Positions 22,916 to 31,718 are shown, counted from the stretch's first letter. The stretch: 64,000 nucleotides of DNA from Anaerobacillus arseniciselenatis (GCF_001865995.1 NZ_MLQQ01000058.1:1-64000); one strand, 5' to 3'. Program-made: numbers and translations. Notes: a model not told the origin generated them from the sequence alone.

Positions 22916-22938
22916 TACAAACAGAACGTTAGTTTGTA
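22916..22938. promoter_or_regulatory. Inverted repeat upstream of the large recombinase
   Basis: TACAAAC and GTTTGTA arms around a 9-nt centre. It is the only dyad I see in the 335-bp gene-free gap 22,780-23,115. Might be an operator; no regulator can be named. Confidence 0.35.
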
Positions 22939-23048
22939 TAATTTATTATAAGAAACATGGTTGATTATGTTATTTTCAAAACATTAAATCCAGTCTCATT
23001 TTCATAAATTTATGTCCTATGTTTGATTATTTGAAATTAAAGTGCTTT

Positions 23049-23076
23049 GAATATCATATTAATCAGCTCATACCCA
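23049..23076 (+). promoter_or_regulatory. Possible SigE-type promoter of the recombinase gene
   Basis: GAATAT (23,049-23,054) and CATACCCA (23,069-23,076) with 14-nt spacing resemble a sigma-E promoter (ATA then CATACA). The B. subtilis recombinase gene spoIVCA is sigma-E dependent. The match is weak, and a second CATACC-like box lies near 22,889. Confidence 0.3.
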
Positions 23077-23115
23077 TATTTTATTATTAAAAGATAGATA
23101 TAAAAGGAAGGATAT

Positions 23116-24675
23116 ATGATGGATCGAGTTTGTATGTATCTCAGAAAATCTCGTGCTGATCTTGAAGCTGAATCCCGTGGAGAAGGGGAAACACTAGCCA
23201 AACATAAAAAAGCTTTATTAAAGACTGCGAAACAATTAAACTTAAACATCATTAAAATTCGTGAGGAAATTGTTTCTGGTGAAAGTTTAATGCACCGACC
23301 AGAAATGTTAGAGCTACTTAAAGAAGTCGAAAATAAGCAATATAGCGGTGTGTTAGTCATGGATATGGACCGCCTTGGCCGTGGTAATATGCAAGAACAA
23401 GGATTAATACTTGAGACGTTCCAAAAAGCGAATACAAAAATTATTACTCCACGAAAGGCATATGACCTTTCAGATGAATTTGACGAAGAATACAGTGAAT
23501 TTGAAGCGTTTATGGCTAGGAAAGAGTTAAAAATTATTAATAGACGACTTCAAGGTGGTCGTATTCGATCAGTGGAAGACGGAAATTACATTGCTACACG
23601 TCCACCTTTCGGCTATATCATCAAAGAATTAGACAATGGTCGTACACTTGAACCTCATCCTGATCAATCTCCAATCGTAAAAATGATTTTTAATTGGTAT
23701 ACAAACCCCGATCATACAAATCGTTTAGCTACCGGACATATTGCAAATAAATTAAACTCATTAGGATATAAAACGTATACTGGAAAGTCATGGACAGGAA
23801 ACTCTGTATTAAACATCATAAAAAATGCGGTATACGCTGGAAGATTGCAATGGAAGCGTAAGGAAATTAAAAAATCAACGACTCCTGGCAAGAGTCGAGA
23901 CAGTAGAACAAGAAGTAAAGATGAGTGGATTGATGTAAAAGGAAAACATGAGCCATTAGTTTCAATGGAAACATACGAGAAAGCCCAAGCTATTTTAAAA
24001 AAGAAATATCACGTTCCATACCAACTTATAAACCCTGTCAGAAATCCATTAGCCGGTTTAATTCGTTGTGGTCATTGTGATGCCTCTATTGTTTATAGAC
24101 CTTACATGAAACAAGCCGCTCACTTAATTTGCTCAAACAAACATTGTAATTCCAGAAGCACAAGGTTTGATTATGTTGAGAAAAGAGTTATAGAAGGGCT
24201 GAAAATGTGGCTAGAGCAATTTAAAGCAAATTGGGAAGCTTATACTCCTACAGAAGATAAGAGCTTTGAAGTACTTGAATTAAAACGGAAATCTATTGCG
24301 AATTTAGAAAAAGAACTTGAAGAAATGGAGCAACAAAAAAATAGACTTCACGACTTTTTAGAAAGAGGAGTTTACGATGAAAAAACCTTCCTCGATCGCT
24401 CTCAACTCTTATCAAAAAAAATGAATGACATTAAAATCTCAATCGAAGAAATCAAAGTTGATCTTGAAATAGAGGATAAACGTGAAGAAGCTCAGAAAAA
24501 TATAATACCAGTTGTTGAAAATGTCTTAGACGTCTACTACAAGGACGAAGATGCCGAAAGAAAAAACACCCTACTAAAAACAGTTCTGGACAAAGCTATT
24601 TACCATAAAGAAAAACACCAGCGCAACGATGACTTTGAGCTAGTGTTGTATCCATTAATCAAACCCTTTCTTTAA
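23116..24675 (+). CDS. Large serine recombinase, SpoIVCA-like
   Basis: 519 residues. Catalytic domain with VCMYLRKSRADLEAESRGEG (nucleophile Ser), GVLVMDMDRLGRG and an E-helix. Recombinase domain (RPPFGYII ... WTGNSVLNIIKNAVYAGRLQ). Zinc ribbon RCGHCDASIVYRP with LICSNKHCNSR. Long coiled coil (about 385-470) and a C-terminal end. This is the large serine integrase architecture and length (SpoIVCA 500). It converges on the sigK N-terminal half 12 bp from the att arm, the SpoIVCA arrangement, so it should excise the element in the mother cell to join sigK. AAGGAAGG ribosome site. Confidence 0.95.
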   Translation: MMDRVCMYLRKSRADLEAESRGEGETLAKHKKALLKTAKQLNLNIIKIREEIVSGESLMHRPEMLELLKEVENKQYSGVLVMDMDRLGRGNMQEQGLILETFQKANTKIITPRKAYDLSDEFDEEYSEFEAFMARKELKIINRRLQGGRIRSVEDGNYIATRPPFGYIIKELDNGRTLEPHPDQSPIVKMIFNWYTNPDHTNRLATGHIANKLNSLGYKTYTGKSWTGNSVLNIIKNAVYAGRLQWKRKEIKKSTTPGKSRDSRTRSKDEWIDVKGKHEPLVSMETYEKAQAILKKKYHVPYQLINPVRNPLAGLIRCGHCDASIVYRPYMKQAAHLICSNKHCNSRSTRFDYVEKRVIEGLKMWLEQFKANWEAYTPTEDKSFEVLELKRKSIANLEKELEEMEQQKNRLHDFLERGVYDEKTFLDRSQLLSKKMNDIKISIEEIKVDLEIEDKREEAQKNIIPVVENVLDVYYKDEDAERKNTLLKTVLDKAIYHKEKHQRNDDFELVLYPLIKPFL

Positions 24676-24682
24676 AGGGTTT
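24661..24682 (+). terminator. Terminator of the recombinase gene
   Basis: AAACCCTTT (24,661-24,669) pairs with AAAGGGTTT (24,674-24,682) and is followed by TTCTT. It includes the stop codon of the recombinase. Confidence 0.72.
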
Positions 24683-24689
24683 TTCTTAT

Positions 24690-24717
24690 ACCGATAACCT
24701 CATGAAGTTAATTCGTT
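24690..24717. other. Attachment site at the right end of the sigK element
   Basis: ACCGATAACCTCATGA (24,690-24,705) is the reverse complement, with one mismatch, of the left arm at 465-480. The adjoining plus-strand TTCGTT (24,712-24,717) is the sigK codon pair N-E on the minus strand and matches TTCATT at 455-460. Recombination within GAA restores the sigK frame. Confidence 0.82.
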
Positions 24718-25137
24718 GCCTTCTTTATCTGTACCAATCGGATCGTGAAGTGAAACATCTTTTTTTACTTTTTTAAGGGCTCGTAGGTGCATTAGTATTT
24801 CATTTTCAATACATCTAGCTGCGTAAGTAGCTAATTTCGTTCCTTTTCCACTCGAATAACTATCGATCGCTTTCATTAGTCCAATAGTACCAATCGAAAT
24901 CAAATCTTCATTATCTTCACGTGTGTTTTCAAATTTCTTTACTATATGTGCTACTAGGCGAAGGTTGTGCTCAATAAGGCGATTTCTTGCTACTTCGTCT
25001 CCTTCCTGCATAAGTTTTAAATATCGCTTTTCTTCTTCTTGTTTTAATGGCTGTGGAAAAGCATTATTTTTCACAAAGGAAACAAAGAAGAAAATCTCTT
25101 TGATGAAATAGCTAAGTGCTGCTATGATACTAGACAT
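24700..25137 (-). CDS. sigK: RNA polymerase sigma-K factor precursor, N-terminal half (spoIVCB-like)
   Basis: 145 residues. N-terminal pro-sequence of about 20 residues with a hydrophobic stretch ([14 protein letters not shown]), the part removed by SpoIVFB in B. subtilis. Then sigma region 2: [40 protein letters not shown] and [20 protein letters not shown]. It runs colinear with B. subtilis SigK up to [11 protein letters not shown] then DKEGNE, and ends after LTS at a TGA in element DNA. Alone it lacks region 4 and cannot bind a -35 element. The rest is at 170-460. Strong GGAGGTGAG ribosome site. Confidence 0.95.
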   Translation of the reverse strand: MSSIIAALSYFIKEIFFFVSFVKNNAFPQPLKQEEEKRYLKLMQEGDEVARNRLIEHNLRLVAHIVKKFENTREDNEDLISIGTIGLMKAIDSYSSGKGTKLATYAARCIENEILMHLRALKKVKKDVSLHDPIGTDKEGNELTS

Positions 25138-25443
25138 ACGCTCACCTCCAAAGGCATTTATATTATATTTATGTCGAGATGAGCTTGTGTGTGTCTGTAC
25201 ACTTAATATAAATAAGCCTAATTTTGTAAGAAAGATAAATTTTAGTATCTGGTTCTAATATTAAGTAAAAAAAATTTTTAAAAAAATTTTAGTTTTTTTA
25301 TATAAGGTATTACATTTTATAAATCTCGGTATTTTCTTGTTTTATAAAGTATAAGACCATTAAACTAATTTTTTAAAATTATATCAATAAAATCATATTC
25401 TTTTAAATATTCATAAAATTCCCACTTTTCTAAAAAGGGGTAT

Positions 25444-25457
25444 TGAAAGCGTTTTCT
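25444..25457 (+). promoter_or_regulatory. cre-like site upstream of symporter operon 1
   Basis: TGAAAGCGTTTTCT fits the catabolite-responsive element consensus WTGNAANCGNWNNCW bound by CcpA. It lies about 150 bp upstream of the operon at 25,605; an equivalent site precedes the paralogous operon (46,383-46,396). The rest of the gene-free 25,138-25,604 stretch is AT-rich with no other feature I can support. Confidence 0.65.
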
Positions 25458-25604
25458 TTTTAGTGTAAATTTTAATAAGCGGGTAATATATTTCTTGAAA
25501 AGGGGGGAACGATTTTCAGGAACAATTTTTTATTGCAGTAAGTTGGAACTTATTTTTTATCCTAGACCGAACGTTAGAATAAAAAAACGAGGGGGAGTCT
25601 TATC

Positions 25605-25877
25605 ATGAATGCTCATAAGAAAGAAGTAGTATTTACCATTCTGATGACATTAGCGTTTTTACTTACTGCACATACAGGCCTAATATTTTCACTTTTTCCA
25701 GTAGAAGGATACATGTTTGGTTTTCCAATTATGTACATCGTCCCAATTCTACTCGGATGGTTTGGTATTCTTTTTCTAACGATCGTTAGTGGAAAAATCG
25801 GAAATAAAATTGATGAATCTATTGAAAAAGAAAATCAAGAAGAAGTAGCGAAACAAAAAAATGAGGGGGCGGTATAG
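25605..25877 (+). CDS. Small membrane subunit paired with an SSS symporter (copy 1)
   Basis: 90 residues with two membrane helices (FTILMTLAFLLTAHTGLIFS and FGFPIMYIVPILLGWFGILF) and a charged C-terminus (KIDESIEKENQEEVAKQKNE). Ends exactly where the symporter gene begins, with GAGGGGGCGG acting as its ribosome site. It resembles the small DUF485/DUF997-type partners of acetate or pantothenate symporters in arrangement; I cannot decide which family. About 60 per cent identical by eye to 46,618-46,890. Confidence 0.8.
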   Translation: MNAHKKEVVFTILMTLAFLLTAHTGLIFSLFPVEGYMFGFPIMYIVPILLGWFGILFLTIVSGKIGNKIDESIEKENQEEVAKQKNEGAV

Positions 25878-27527
25878 ATGGAAGAACAAGTATGGCAGTT
25901 ATCTAATCCGTTATTAGGTATCTTTTTCATTATCGTTACTTTTGTATTGTTTTATGTAGTAGGTTACATTTCTAACCGTCAAAGTAAAACCGTTCAAGAT
26001 TTATACGTAGCTGGAGGCGGTGTAGGTCCAATAACAAACGGATTAGCCATGGCTTCCACCTATATGAGTTTAGCAACATTTTTAGGAGTAACTGCCCTGA
26101 TCTTACGTCTACAAGTACCGTTTATTCTCGTTTGGATACAGATGGTTTTAGCTATTCCTTTAATTACGATTATTTATGGTGTTTGCTTAAGAAGAATGGG
26201 AGCCTTTTCTCCTACTCACTTCATTCGTGATCGCTACGGGAAAACTGCTTCAATCATCGCCGCTTTATGGATGATCTTAGTATGTTTAATGTATGCATTA
26301 GGACAAATGATCGGTATTGCCGTTACGTTTGAAACGTTATTAGGTATTCCTTATATGACTGGTTTACTTGTTGGTGGTTTAATCATTGTTGGGTATGTAA
26401 CGATCGGTGGTATGAGTGGAGCCACAAATAACGCTGCGATACAGATGGTAATTATCGCCTTAATGTTTATCGTTCCACTAGCAGCTATCATGAAAGCAAT
26501 GGGAAGCTCTGGTTGGTTTTTCCCACCGTTATTATACGCTGACATGGTTCCAGCTATGTTAGAAGCTTTTCCAACGTTTTTTGATTATCAGTTCTCAGTT
26601 AAATGGTATTTCGCCTTAATTCCTGCATTTACCATTGGTGCACTCGGCCTACCTCACTTAGCGATGCGAATATATACGGCATCTAGTCTAAAAAGTGCTC
26701 GTTCAGCAATGATTTGGTTTGCCTTTATTATCGGTTTAGTATTCTCTGCAACTTACACAATGGGATTTGCAGGAGTATACTTCGAGCAATCAACTGGAAT
26801 TGTTATTGCCGATGCTGATACAGATAAATTAACGATTATACTAAACATGGTTTATAATCCAGAATGGGTCACAGCGCTTGTAATTGCTGGTGCTATATCA
26901 GCAGGTTTATCGACGATAAGCGGTAACTTGCTAGCAATCGGGGCTTTAATCTCACAAGATATTGTTACAACGTTAAAGCCGAACTTATCAACAAAAGCGA
27001 GAGTACGTTTAGGTTATTTCTCGATTGCAATGGGTGGGGTTGTTAGTATTCTACTAGCGATCAATCCTCCAGCCTTTCTCGTTGTTAGTATATTGTGGGC
27101 CTTTGGTTTAGCTGGCGTAACCAATGCACCACTCATAATTATGGGTGTTTGGTGGAAAGAAGCGAACAGGTATGGTGCCATTGCTGCATCCTTCATTGGT
27201 GGTATTGTCTATGTTGTCGTTTCACCATTTGTGTTCCCATCGATCGTTATCGGTGGTCACGAGTTAACGGACGGAATGGGAATATCAGGTTCGATGTTTG
27301 CGGTACCGTTAAGCTTTATTTTGCTAATAGGTATTTCATACATTACGAATCGAATTCCTTCTTTAAATGACATCGCTATAAGAGATGAAGTAAATAAACT
27401 CGTTGAGAAAATTCACGGTTGGGATGTAGTTAACCCTAAAAGATACAATAGTAATGTTGGAGCGTTCATTGCATTAGCTGCATGTTTTATCGTGATGATC
27501 TGGGCATTAGTTCCTTGGGATTTTTAA
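25878..27527 (+). CDS. Sodium:solute symporter, ActP/YwcA-like (copy 1)
   Basis: 549 residues, about 13 membrane helices. SSS-family marks include YISNRQSKTVQDLYVAGGGV, GLAMASTYMSLATFLG near the N-terminus and the core AGAISAGLSTISGNLLAIGA. Imports a small organic acid with Na+; acetate or another monocarboxylate is the likely substrate by family, not proven. Pairs with the small membrane protein upstream and is nearly identical in layout to 46,891-48,540. Being behind a cre-like site, it is probably repressed when glucose is present. Confidence 0.88.
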   Translation: MEEQVWQLSNPLLGIFFIIVTFVLFYVVGYISNRQSKTVQDLYVAGGGVGPITNGLAMASTYMSLATFLGVTALILRLQVPFILVWIQMVLAIPLITIIYGVCLRRMGAFSPTHFIRDRYGKTASIIAALWMILVCLMYALGQMIGIAVTFETLLGIPYMTGLLVGGLIIVGYVTIGGMSGATNNAAIQMVIIALMFIVPLAAIMKAMGSSGWFFPPLLYADMVPAMLEAFPTFFDYQFSVKWYFALIPAFTIGALGLPHLAMRIYTASSLKSARSAMIWFAFIIGLVFSATYTMGFAGVYFEQSTGIVIADADTDKLTIILNMVYNPEWVTALVIAGAISAGLSTISGNLLAIGALISQDIVTTLKPNLSTKARVRLGYFSIAMGGVVSILLAINPPAFLVVSILWAFGLAGVTNAPLIIMGVWWKEANRYGAIAASFIGGIVYVVVSPFVFPSIVIGGHELTDGMGISGSMFAVPLSFILLIGISYITNRIPSLNDIAIRDEVNKLVEKIHGWDVVNPKRYNSNVGAFIALAACFIVMIWALVPWDF

Positions 27528-27568
27528 TAAAAGTTTAATAGATCGTTTTACAACTTAAAGTCTTATGC

Positions 27569-27594
27569 GAGGGTGTCCAATGACGGACACCCTC
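27569..27594 (+). terminator. Terminator of symporter operon 1
   Basis: GAGGGTGTCC (27,569-27,578) pairs with GGACACCCTC (27,585-27,594), followed by TTT. Perfect 10-bp stem. Confidence 0.85.
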
Positions 27595-27698
27595 TTTCAG
27601 TATTGAATAGTATGGGGGTTATGCGCAGTAATTCGCACTCGCTCGGTAGTATGCATTATGGGGAGAGTATGCTGTAGTTGGGTTCCTTATAGGGTCGG

Positions 27699-28018
27699 CA
27701 TGCGAGAAGATCTTGCGTTACCTTTTGGTGAGTGTGACGCTTTGTTCAGGCACGGGAGAAGGTCTCGCGTTCCCTTTTGAGTGATGTGACGCTTTGTTCA
27801 GGCACAGGAAAAGGTCTCGCGTTCCCTTTTGAGTGATGTGACGCTTTGTTCGGGCACGGGAGAAGGTCTCGCGTTCCCTTTTGAGTGATGTGACGCTTTG
27901 TTCGGGCACGGGAGAAGGTCTCGCGTTCCCTTTTGGTGAGTGCGATGCTTTGTTCGGGCACGGGAGAAGATCTCGCGTTCCCTTTTCGCTAGTGCGACAC
28001 TTTGTTCGGGCACGGGAG
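27699..28018. repeat. Tandem array, 52-bp units, about six copies
   Basis: Units start with CACGGGAGAAGGTCTCGCGT at 27,751, 27,803 (variant CACAGG), 27,855, 27,907 and 27,959; a diverged first unit begins near 27,699 and a cut-off one at 28,011. The period is exactly 52 bp. It is GC-richer than its surroundings, and no stop codon occurs across it in any minus frame. Those frames give Arg/Lys-rich repeats with no ribosome site, so I do not call a gene. No unique spacers, so it is not a CRISPR. Confidence 0.85.
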
Positions 28019-28079
28019 ACTGTGCAGTAGAAATGCGCCCTTTCTAACACTGGATTTCTCTTCTCTGGATTTGAGTCGA

Positions 28080-28296
28080 GAAGAGTAATCATTCGAGCAT
28101 TTTGATTACTCTTCTCTGGTTTTGATTCTAGAAGAGTAATCATTCGAGCGTTTTGATTACTCTTCTCTGGTTTGAACACAGAAGAGTAATCATTCGAGCA
28201 TTTTGATTACTCTTCTCTGGTTTTGATTCTAGAAGAGTAATCATTCCGACATTTCGATTACTCTTCTCTGGATTTGATGTAGGAAGAGTAATCAGT
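28080..28296. repeat. Tandem array of hairpins, 50-51-bp units, five copies
   Basis: Units begin GAAGAGTAATCA at 28,080, 28,131, 28,181, 28,232 and 28,283. Within each of the first four, GAAGAGTAATCA pairs with TGATTACTCTTC (or TCGATTACTCTTC) about 10 nt on, so each unit is a 12-bp hairpin. It directly follows the 52-bp array; its unit length is close but its sequence is different. The 27,600-28,488 stretch has no supported gene. Confidence 0.85.
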
Positions 28297-28488
28297 TTTG
28301 TTTCAATCCATGTTTTGGAGGGGGAATTTATAGGCCAAGGATGATATTTCTCCCTAAAGAGTTCGCTGTTTGTTTTACACCATTTAGCTTTATTAATACT
28401 GCGCACTCCCCCCATACTAACCAACATAAAAACAGGTGAAGAAATAAATTCTCCACCTGTTTTTAATGGTTTAAATAACCTCACTCGT

Positions 28489-29130
28489 TTATTTTAAATC
28501 ATCAGCAATAATCAATTCTGGTTCTGTTGAATTTTGAATATCTTCAACTGTATAACCTTCCATTACCTCTACTAACTTCAAGCCTTGATCAGTTACGTCA
28601 ATAACTGCACGATCGGTAATAATTCTGTTTACTACTTTCTTTCCTGTTAGCGGTAAGCTACACTGTTTTAAAATTTTAGGCTGACCTTTGCGGTTAACAT
28701 GTTCCATGATAATCACGACTTTTTGAGCGCCATGCACGAGGTCCATAGCTCCCCCCATACCTTTAATCATCTTGCCAGGGATCATCCAGTTCGCTAAATC
28801 TCCATTTTCAGCAACTTCCATCGCTCCTAGTATCGCTAAGTTAATATGACCACCTCGGATCATTGCGAAAGACTCTGCACTACTAAAGTAAGAAGCACCA
28901 TCAATTGCAGTCACTGTTTCTTTTCCTGCATTGATTAAATCTGGATCTACATTCTCCTTTGTCGGATATGGTCCAATACCTAGTAATCCGTTCTCTGATT
29001 GTAAAACTACTTGTTTATTGTCAGAAATATAGTTTGCAACTAGTGTTGGCATTCCTATACCTAAATTAACAAAGAAACCGTCTTGAACTTCCTTTTCTGC
29101 ACGCCGGGCAATTCGCTCACGAATATTCAC
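28489..29130 (-). CDS. scoB: 3-oxoacid CoA-transferase, subunit B
   Basis: 213 residues, GTG start behind GGGGGAGG. Matches the beta subunit of succinyl-CoA:3-oxoacid or acetate CoA-transferase: [12 protein letters not shown], the catalytic glutamate in [12 protein letters not shown] (about 47-58) and [18 protein letters not shown]. With subunit A (29,165) it activates acetoacetate from the leucine pathway to acetoacetyl-CoA. Last gene of the long minus-strand catabolic cluster. B. subtilis scoAB is a separate operon, so the linkage here with yng genes is informative. Confidence 0.92.
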   Translation of the reverse strand: MNIRERIARRAEKEVQDGFFVNLGIGMPTLVANYISDNKQVVLQSENGLLGIGPYPTKENVDPDLINAGKETVTAIDGASYFSSAESFAMIRGGHINLAILGAMEVAENGDLANWMIPGKMIKGMGGAMDLVHGAQKVVIIMEHVNRKGQPKILKQCSLPLTGKKVVNRIITDRAVIDVTDQGLKLVEVMEGYTVEDIQNSTEPELIIADDLK

Positions 29131-29164
29131 TTTTTAACGCCTCCCCCAAATTTTAATATCGAAA

Positions 29165-29863
29165 TTAATCACTAACCGTTAGTCGTTCAATTCTCTTTTC
29201 TTGTTTACCAACAATTAGACGTTGAACATATACACTCGGTGTATGAATTTGGTCTGGTGGTAAGTCACCTATTTCAACTAGCTCTTCAACCTCAGCAATT
29301 GTTACTTTTCCAGCAGTAGCAATCATCGGATTAAAGTTTTGAGCCGTCTTATTATAAATAAGGTTCCCCATTTTATCGCCTTTTGCTGCTCTTACTAAAC
29401 TGAAATCGGCAACTAAACCTTCTTCTAATAAATACTCTTTACCGTTAAACACTTTCGTCTCTTTCCCTTTAGCAATCGGAGTCCCAACTCCAGCTGGAGT
29501 GTAAAAACCTGGGATACCTGCTCCACCAGCCCGAATTTTTTCAGATAACGATCCTTGAGGAACTAACTCAACTTCTAGCTCTCCTGATAGAACTTGGCGC
29601 TCAAACTCTTTATTTTCACCAACGTATGAGGAGATCATTTTTTTCACTTGCTTATTCTGTAATAATAAGCCTAATCCCCAATCGTCAACCCCACAGTTGT
29701 TCGAAATAATGGTTAAATCCTTTACTCCGGTTTCTAACAAAGCCTTAATTAAGTTTTCTGGGATACCTACTAACCCAAATCCTCCAACCATAATTGTTGC
29801 ACCGTCATGAATGTCTTTAACTGCATCAACGAAAGAAGTATGCACTGGTTTCAATGTTTTCAC
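29165..29863 (-). CDS. scoA: 3-oxoacid CoA-transferase, subunit A
   Basis: 232 residues. Alpha-subunit marks [14 protein letters not shown] near residue 27, [13 protein letters not shown] and [16 protein letters not shown]. Forms the heterotetrameric CoA-transferase with scoB. A dispersed repeat (29,887-30,080) sits in the 280-bp gap to yngE. The pair probably uses acetoacetate released by the HMG-CoA lyase of the upstream operon. Confidence 0.92.
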   Translation of the reverse strand: MKTLKPVHTSFVDAVKDIHDGATIMVGGFGLVGIPENLIKALLETGVKDLTIISNNCGVDDWGLGLLLQNKQVKKMISSYVGENKEFERQVLSGELEVELVPQGSLSEKIRAGGAGIPGFYTPAGVGTPIAKGKETKVFNGKEYLLEEGLVADFSLVRAAKGDKMGNLIYNKTAQNFNPMIATAGKVTIAEVEELVEIGDLPPDQIHTPSVYVQRLIVGKQEKRIERLTVSD

Positions 29864-29886
29864 TCTCCCTCTTTTTATTTGAATTA

Positions 29887-30080
29887 AGAAAAGCGCAAGC
29901 GCCTTGGTTAGCGAAGCAGCTTCTTCGATTTACTCCTTGTGCTTTGCGACGAGTAGACGCAGGAGCATCGACAAGCGTTGGAGGGCCAGCAATGTTTTGC
30001 CTCCTCTTCGAACTCTCTTCGTGAATAGGCAAATCTTGATGGACCGAAACGCTCGAGAAGCTAGGCGCTGAGCTAGACAG
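29887..30080. repeat. Dispersed repeat, AAAAGCGC/AGCTAGACA type
   Basis: About 194 bp starting AGAAAAGCGCAAGCGCCTTG and ending GGCGCTGAGCTAGACAG. It contains GCGTTGGAGGGCCAGCAA and TTGATGGACCGAAACGCTCG, both present again in the copies at 60,181-60,488. A Bacillaceae intergenic repeat type of unknown function. Confidence 0.8.
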
Positions 30081-30144
30081 CTTTCGTGTTAAAATATTCC
30101 ACAATTGTTTTGTATTTATAGTTCCCTAGACAAAAACACTAATG

Positions 30145-31674
30145 CTACACAGGGTAAACTGGATGTTTACGTTGTGAGAAGACCATATATTTTGACATAT
30201 ACATTTCTATCCTTGTATTTAGTTCCTCGCGAAGTGAATCTGCTGGTATGATCCCATCGATAATCATTTCCGATGCTAAGCGATAAATGTCGACATCCTC
30301 ACGATATTCATTTCGCTTTTCTTCAATAAATGCCGGACGTTCTTCCTCGCTCAACTGCGCTATTTTATTAGCATAAACGGCATTGACAGCTGCCTCAGGT
30401 CCCATGACCGCAATTTGAGCGGTTGGAAGTGCTAAACAGCAATCTGGCTCAAATGCTGGACCTGCCATTGCATAAAGACCTGCTCCATAAGCTTTTCTTA
30501 CAATAATAGAGATTTTCGGAACTGTAGCTTCACTCATTGCCGAAATCATTTTAGCACCATGTCTAATAATCCCTGCTCTTTCTACTTTCGTACCGATCAT
30601 AAACCCTGGGATATCAGCTAAGAACACTAGCGGAATATGATAGGCGTCACATAACGTAATGAACTTTGCCGCTTTATCAGCGGAGTCATGGAATAATACG
30701 CCACCTTTCATTCGCGGTTGATTAGCAATAATTCCGACAGACCGACCGTTAATCCTTGCAAAACCTGTAATTAATTCAGGAGCAAATAGCTTTTTAATTT
30801 CAAAGAAGCTATTTTCATCAATGACCCGATTGATTAAATCATGCATATTAAAAGGAGCGTTTTGATTTTTCGGAATAATTTCTTCAATCGATTTATCGAA
30901 TTCTTTTATAGGGACAGCCTCGATACGCTCTGGCTTCTCTGAGTAGTTTGCTGGGAAATATGATAAATATTGTCTAGCTTGAGCAATCGCATCTTGCTCA
31001 TTTTTAGCAAGAACATCTCCACATCCGGATACAGAACAGTGCATTTTCGCTCCGCCCATTTCCTCAAGCGATACTTTTTCACCGATGACCATCTCTGCCA
31101 TTCGTGGTGACCCTAAATACATTGAGGCGTTCCCATCTACCATAATCACAACATCACAAAACGCCGGAATGTATGCCCCACCTGCAGCCGAAGGGCCGAA
31201 TAATACACAAAGCTGCGGGACTTGGCCCGATAGTTTTACTTGATTATAAAAAATTCTCCCTGCCCCTCTGCGACCAGGAAACATCTCGATTTGGTCTGTA
31301 ATTCTCGCCCCTGCTGAATCTACTAAATAAATCATTGGTACCTTTAATTTTTCAGCTGTTTCTTGAATTCTAATAATCTTTTCTACTGTTCTTGCTCCCC
31401 ATGAACCTGCTTTAATCGTTGAATCATTGGCCATAAAACATACGGATTGCCCGTTGATTTTCCCCATTCCAGTGACAACGCCATCGGCCGGAAGTGATTC
31501 ATTTAAGCAATTAGCAAGCAGTGCGTCCTCTAGTTGCAATCCGTCATCAAATAAAAGCTCTAATCGTTCCCTTACGAAAAGCTTCCCTTTTTCTGAATTG
31601 CTTTGATGATATTTTTCAGCTCCACCTTTTTTTATACGCTCAACTCGTTCTTGTAATTGATCGTCTAATGACAT
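30145..31674 (-). CDS. yngE: Acyl-CoA carboxylase beta subunit (methylcrotonyl-CoA carboxylase type)
   Basis: 509 residues from ATG 31,674 (MSLDDQLQERVERIKKGGAE, GAAGGGGG ribosome site). The longer in-frame extension would read into the MITE-like repeat and is rejected. Crotonase-like carboxyltransferase fold: VRERLELLFDDG, SWGARTVEKI, VLFGPSAAGGAYIPAFCD and PGFMIGTKVERAGIIRHGAK. With the biotin carboxylase YngH and carrier YngHB it carboxylates 3-methylcrotonyl-CoA in leucine breakdown. In B. subtilis the yng operon is sigma-E controlled. Confidence 0.92.
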   Translation of the reverse strand: MSLDDQLQERVERIKKGGAEKYHQSNSEKGKLFVRERLELLFDDGLQLEDALLANCLNESLPADGVVTGMGKINGQSVCFMANDSTIKAGSWGARTVEKIIRIQETAEKLKVPMIYLVDSAGARITDQIEMFPGRRGAGRIFYNQVKLSGQVPQLCVLFGPSAAGGAYIPAFCDVVIMVDGNASMYLGSPRMAEMVIGEKVSLEEMGGAKMHCSVSGCGDVLAKNEQDAIAQARQYLSYFPANYSEKPERIEAVPIKEFDKSIEEIIPKNQNAPFNMHDLINRVIDENSFFEIKKLFAPELITGFARINGRSVGIIANQPRMKGGVLFHDSADKAAKFITLCDAYHIPLVFLADIPGFMIGTKVERAGIIRHGAKMISAMSEATVPKISIIVRKAYGAGLYAMAGPAFEPDCCLALPTAQIAVMGPEAAVNAVYANKIAQLSEEERPAFIEEKRNEYREDVDIYRLASEMIIDGIIPADSLREELNTRIEMYMSKYMVFSQRKHPVYPV

Positions 31675-31718
31675 GTTAACAGCCCCCTTCACTATAAACC
31701 GAAAAATTAAATTTAAAA

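Larger units (their letters stand above)
455..24717. mobile_element. sigK-intervening (skin-like) element carrying an inovirus-like prophage
   Basis: Both ends lie inside sigK and the two halves of that gene flank it. From GAA codon to GAA codon it measures 24,257 bp. Contents from left to right: small accessory genes, a Xre-type regulator, a resolvase, a minus-strand morphogenesis operon (3.6-11.9 kb), a minus-strand replication operon (12.3-18.7 kb), an ImmR/ImmA switch, a membrane-anchored nuclease, a second coat-like gene and the large serine recombinase. No tail, portal, large terminase or icosahedral capsid gene was seen. The morphogenesis set instead fits a filamentous phage: a Zot-like ATPase, tiny membrane proteins and a membrane-anchored adsorption-type protein. 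Assignment to an inovirus-like phage is inference; the sigK insertion is seen directly. Confidence 0.85.

Noticed and set aside
22916..22938. LexA/SOS box upstream of the recombinase
   Set aside because: The dyad TACAAAC-n9-GTTTGTA does not fit the Bacillus CGAACRNRYGTTYG consensus.
170..25137. sigK as a broken pseudogene
   Set aside because: The two halves are intact, end at matching att sites, and a recombinase is present; programmed excision is the better explanation.
27699..28296. Possible CRISPR array
   Set aside because: Units are repeats throughout with no unique spacers, and no cas genes are nearby.
27718..28484. Long minus-strand reading frames with Arg/Lys-rich repeats
   Set aside because: They are open only because a 52-bp repeat without stops is iterated; no ribosome site, several frames are equally open, and composition is not protein-like.
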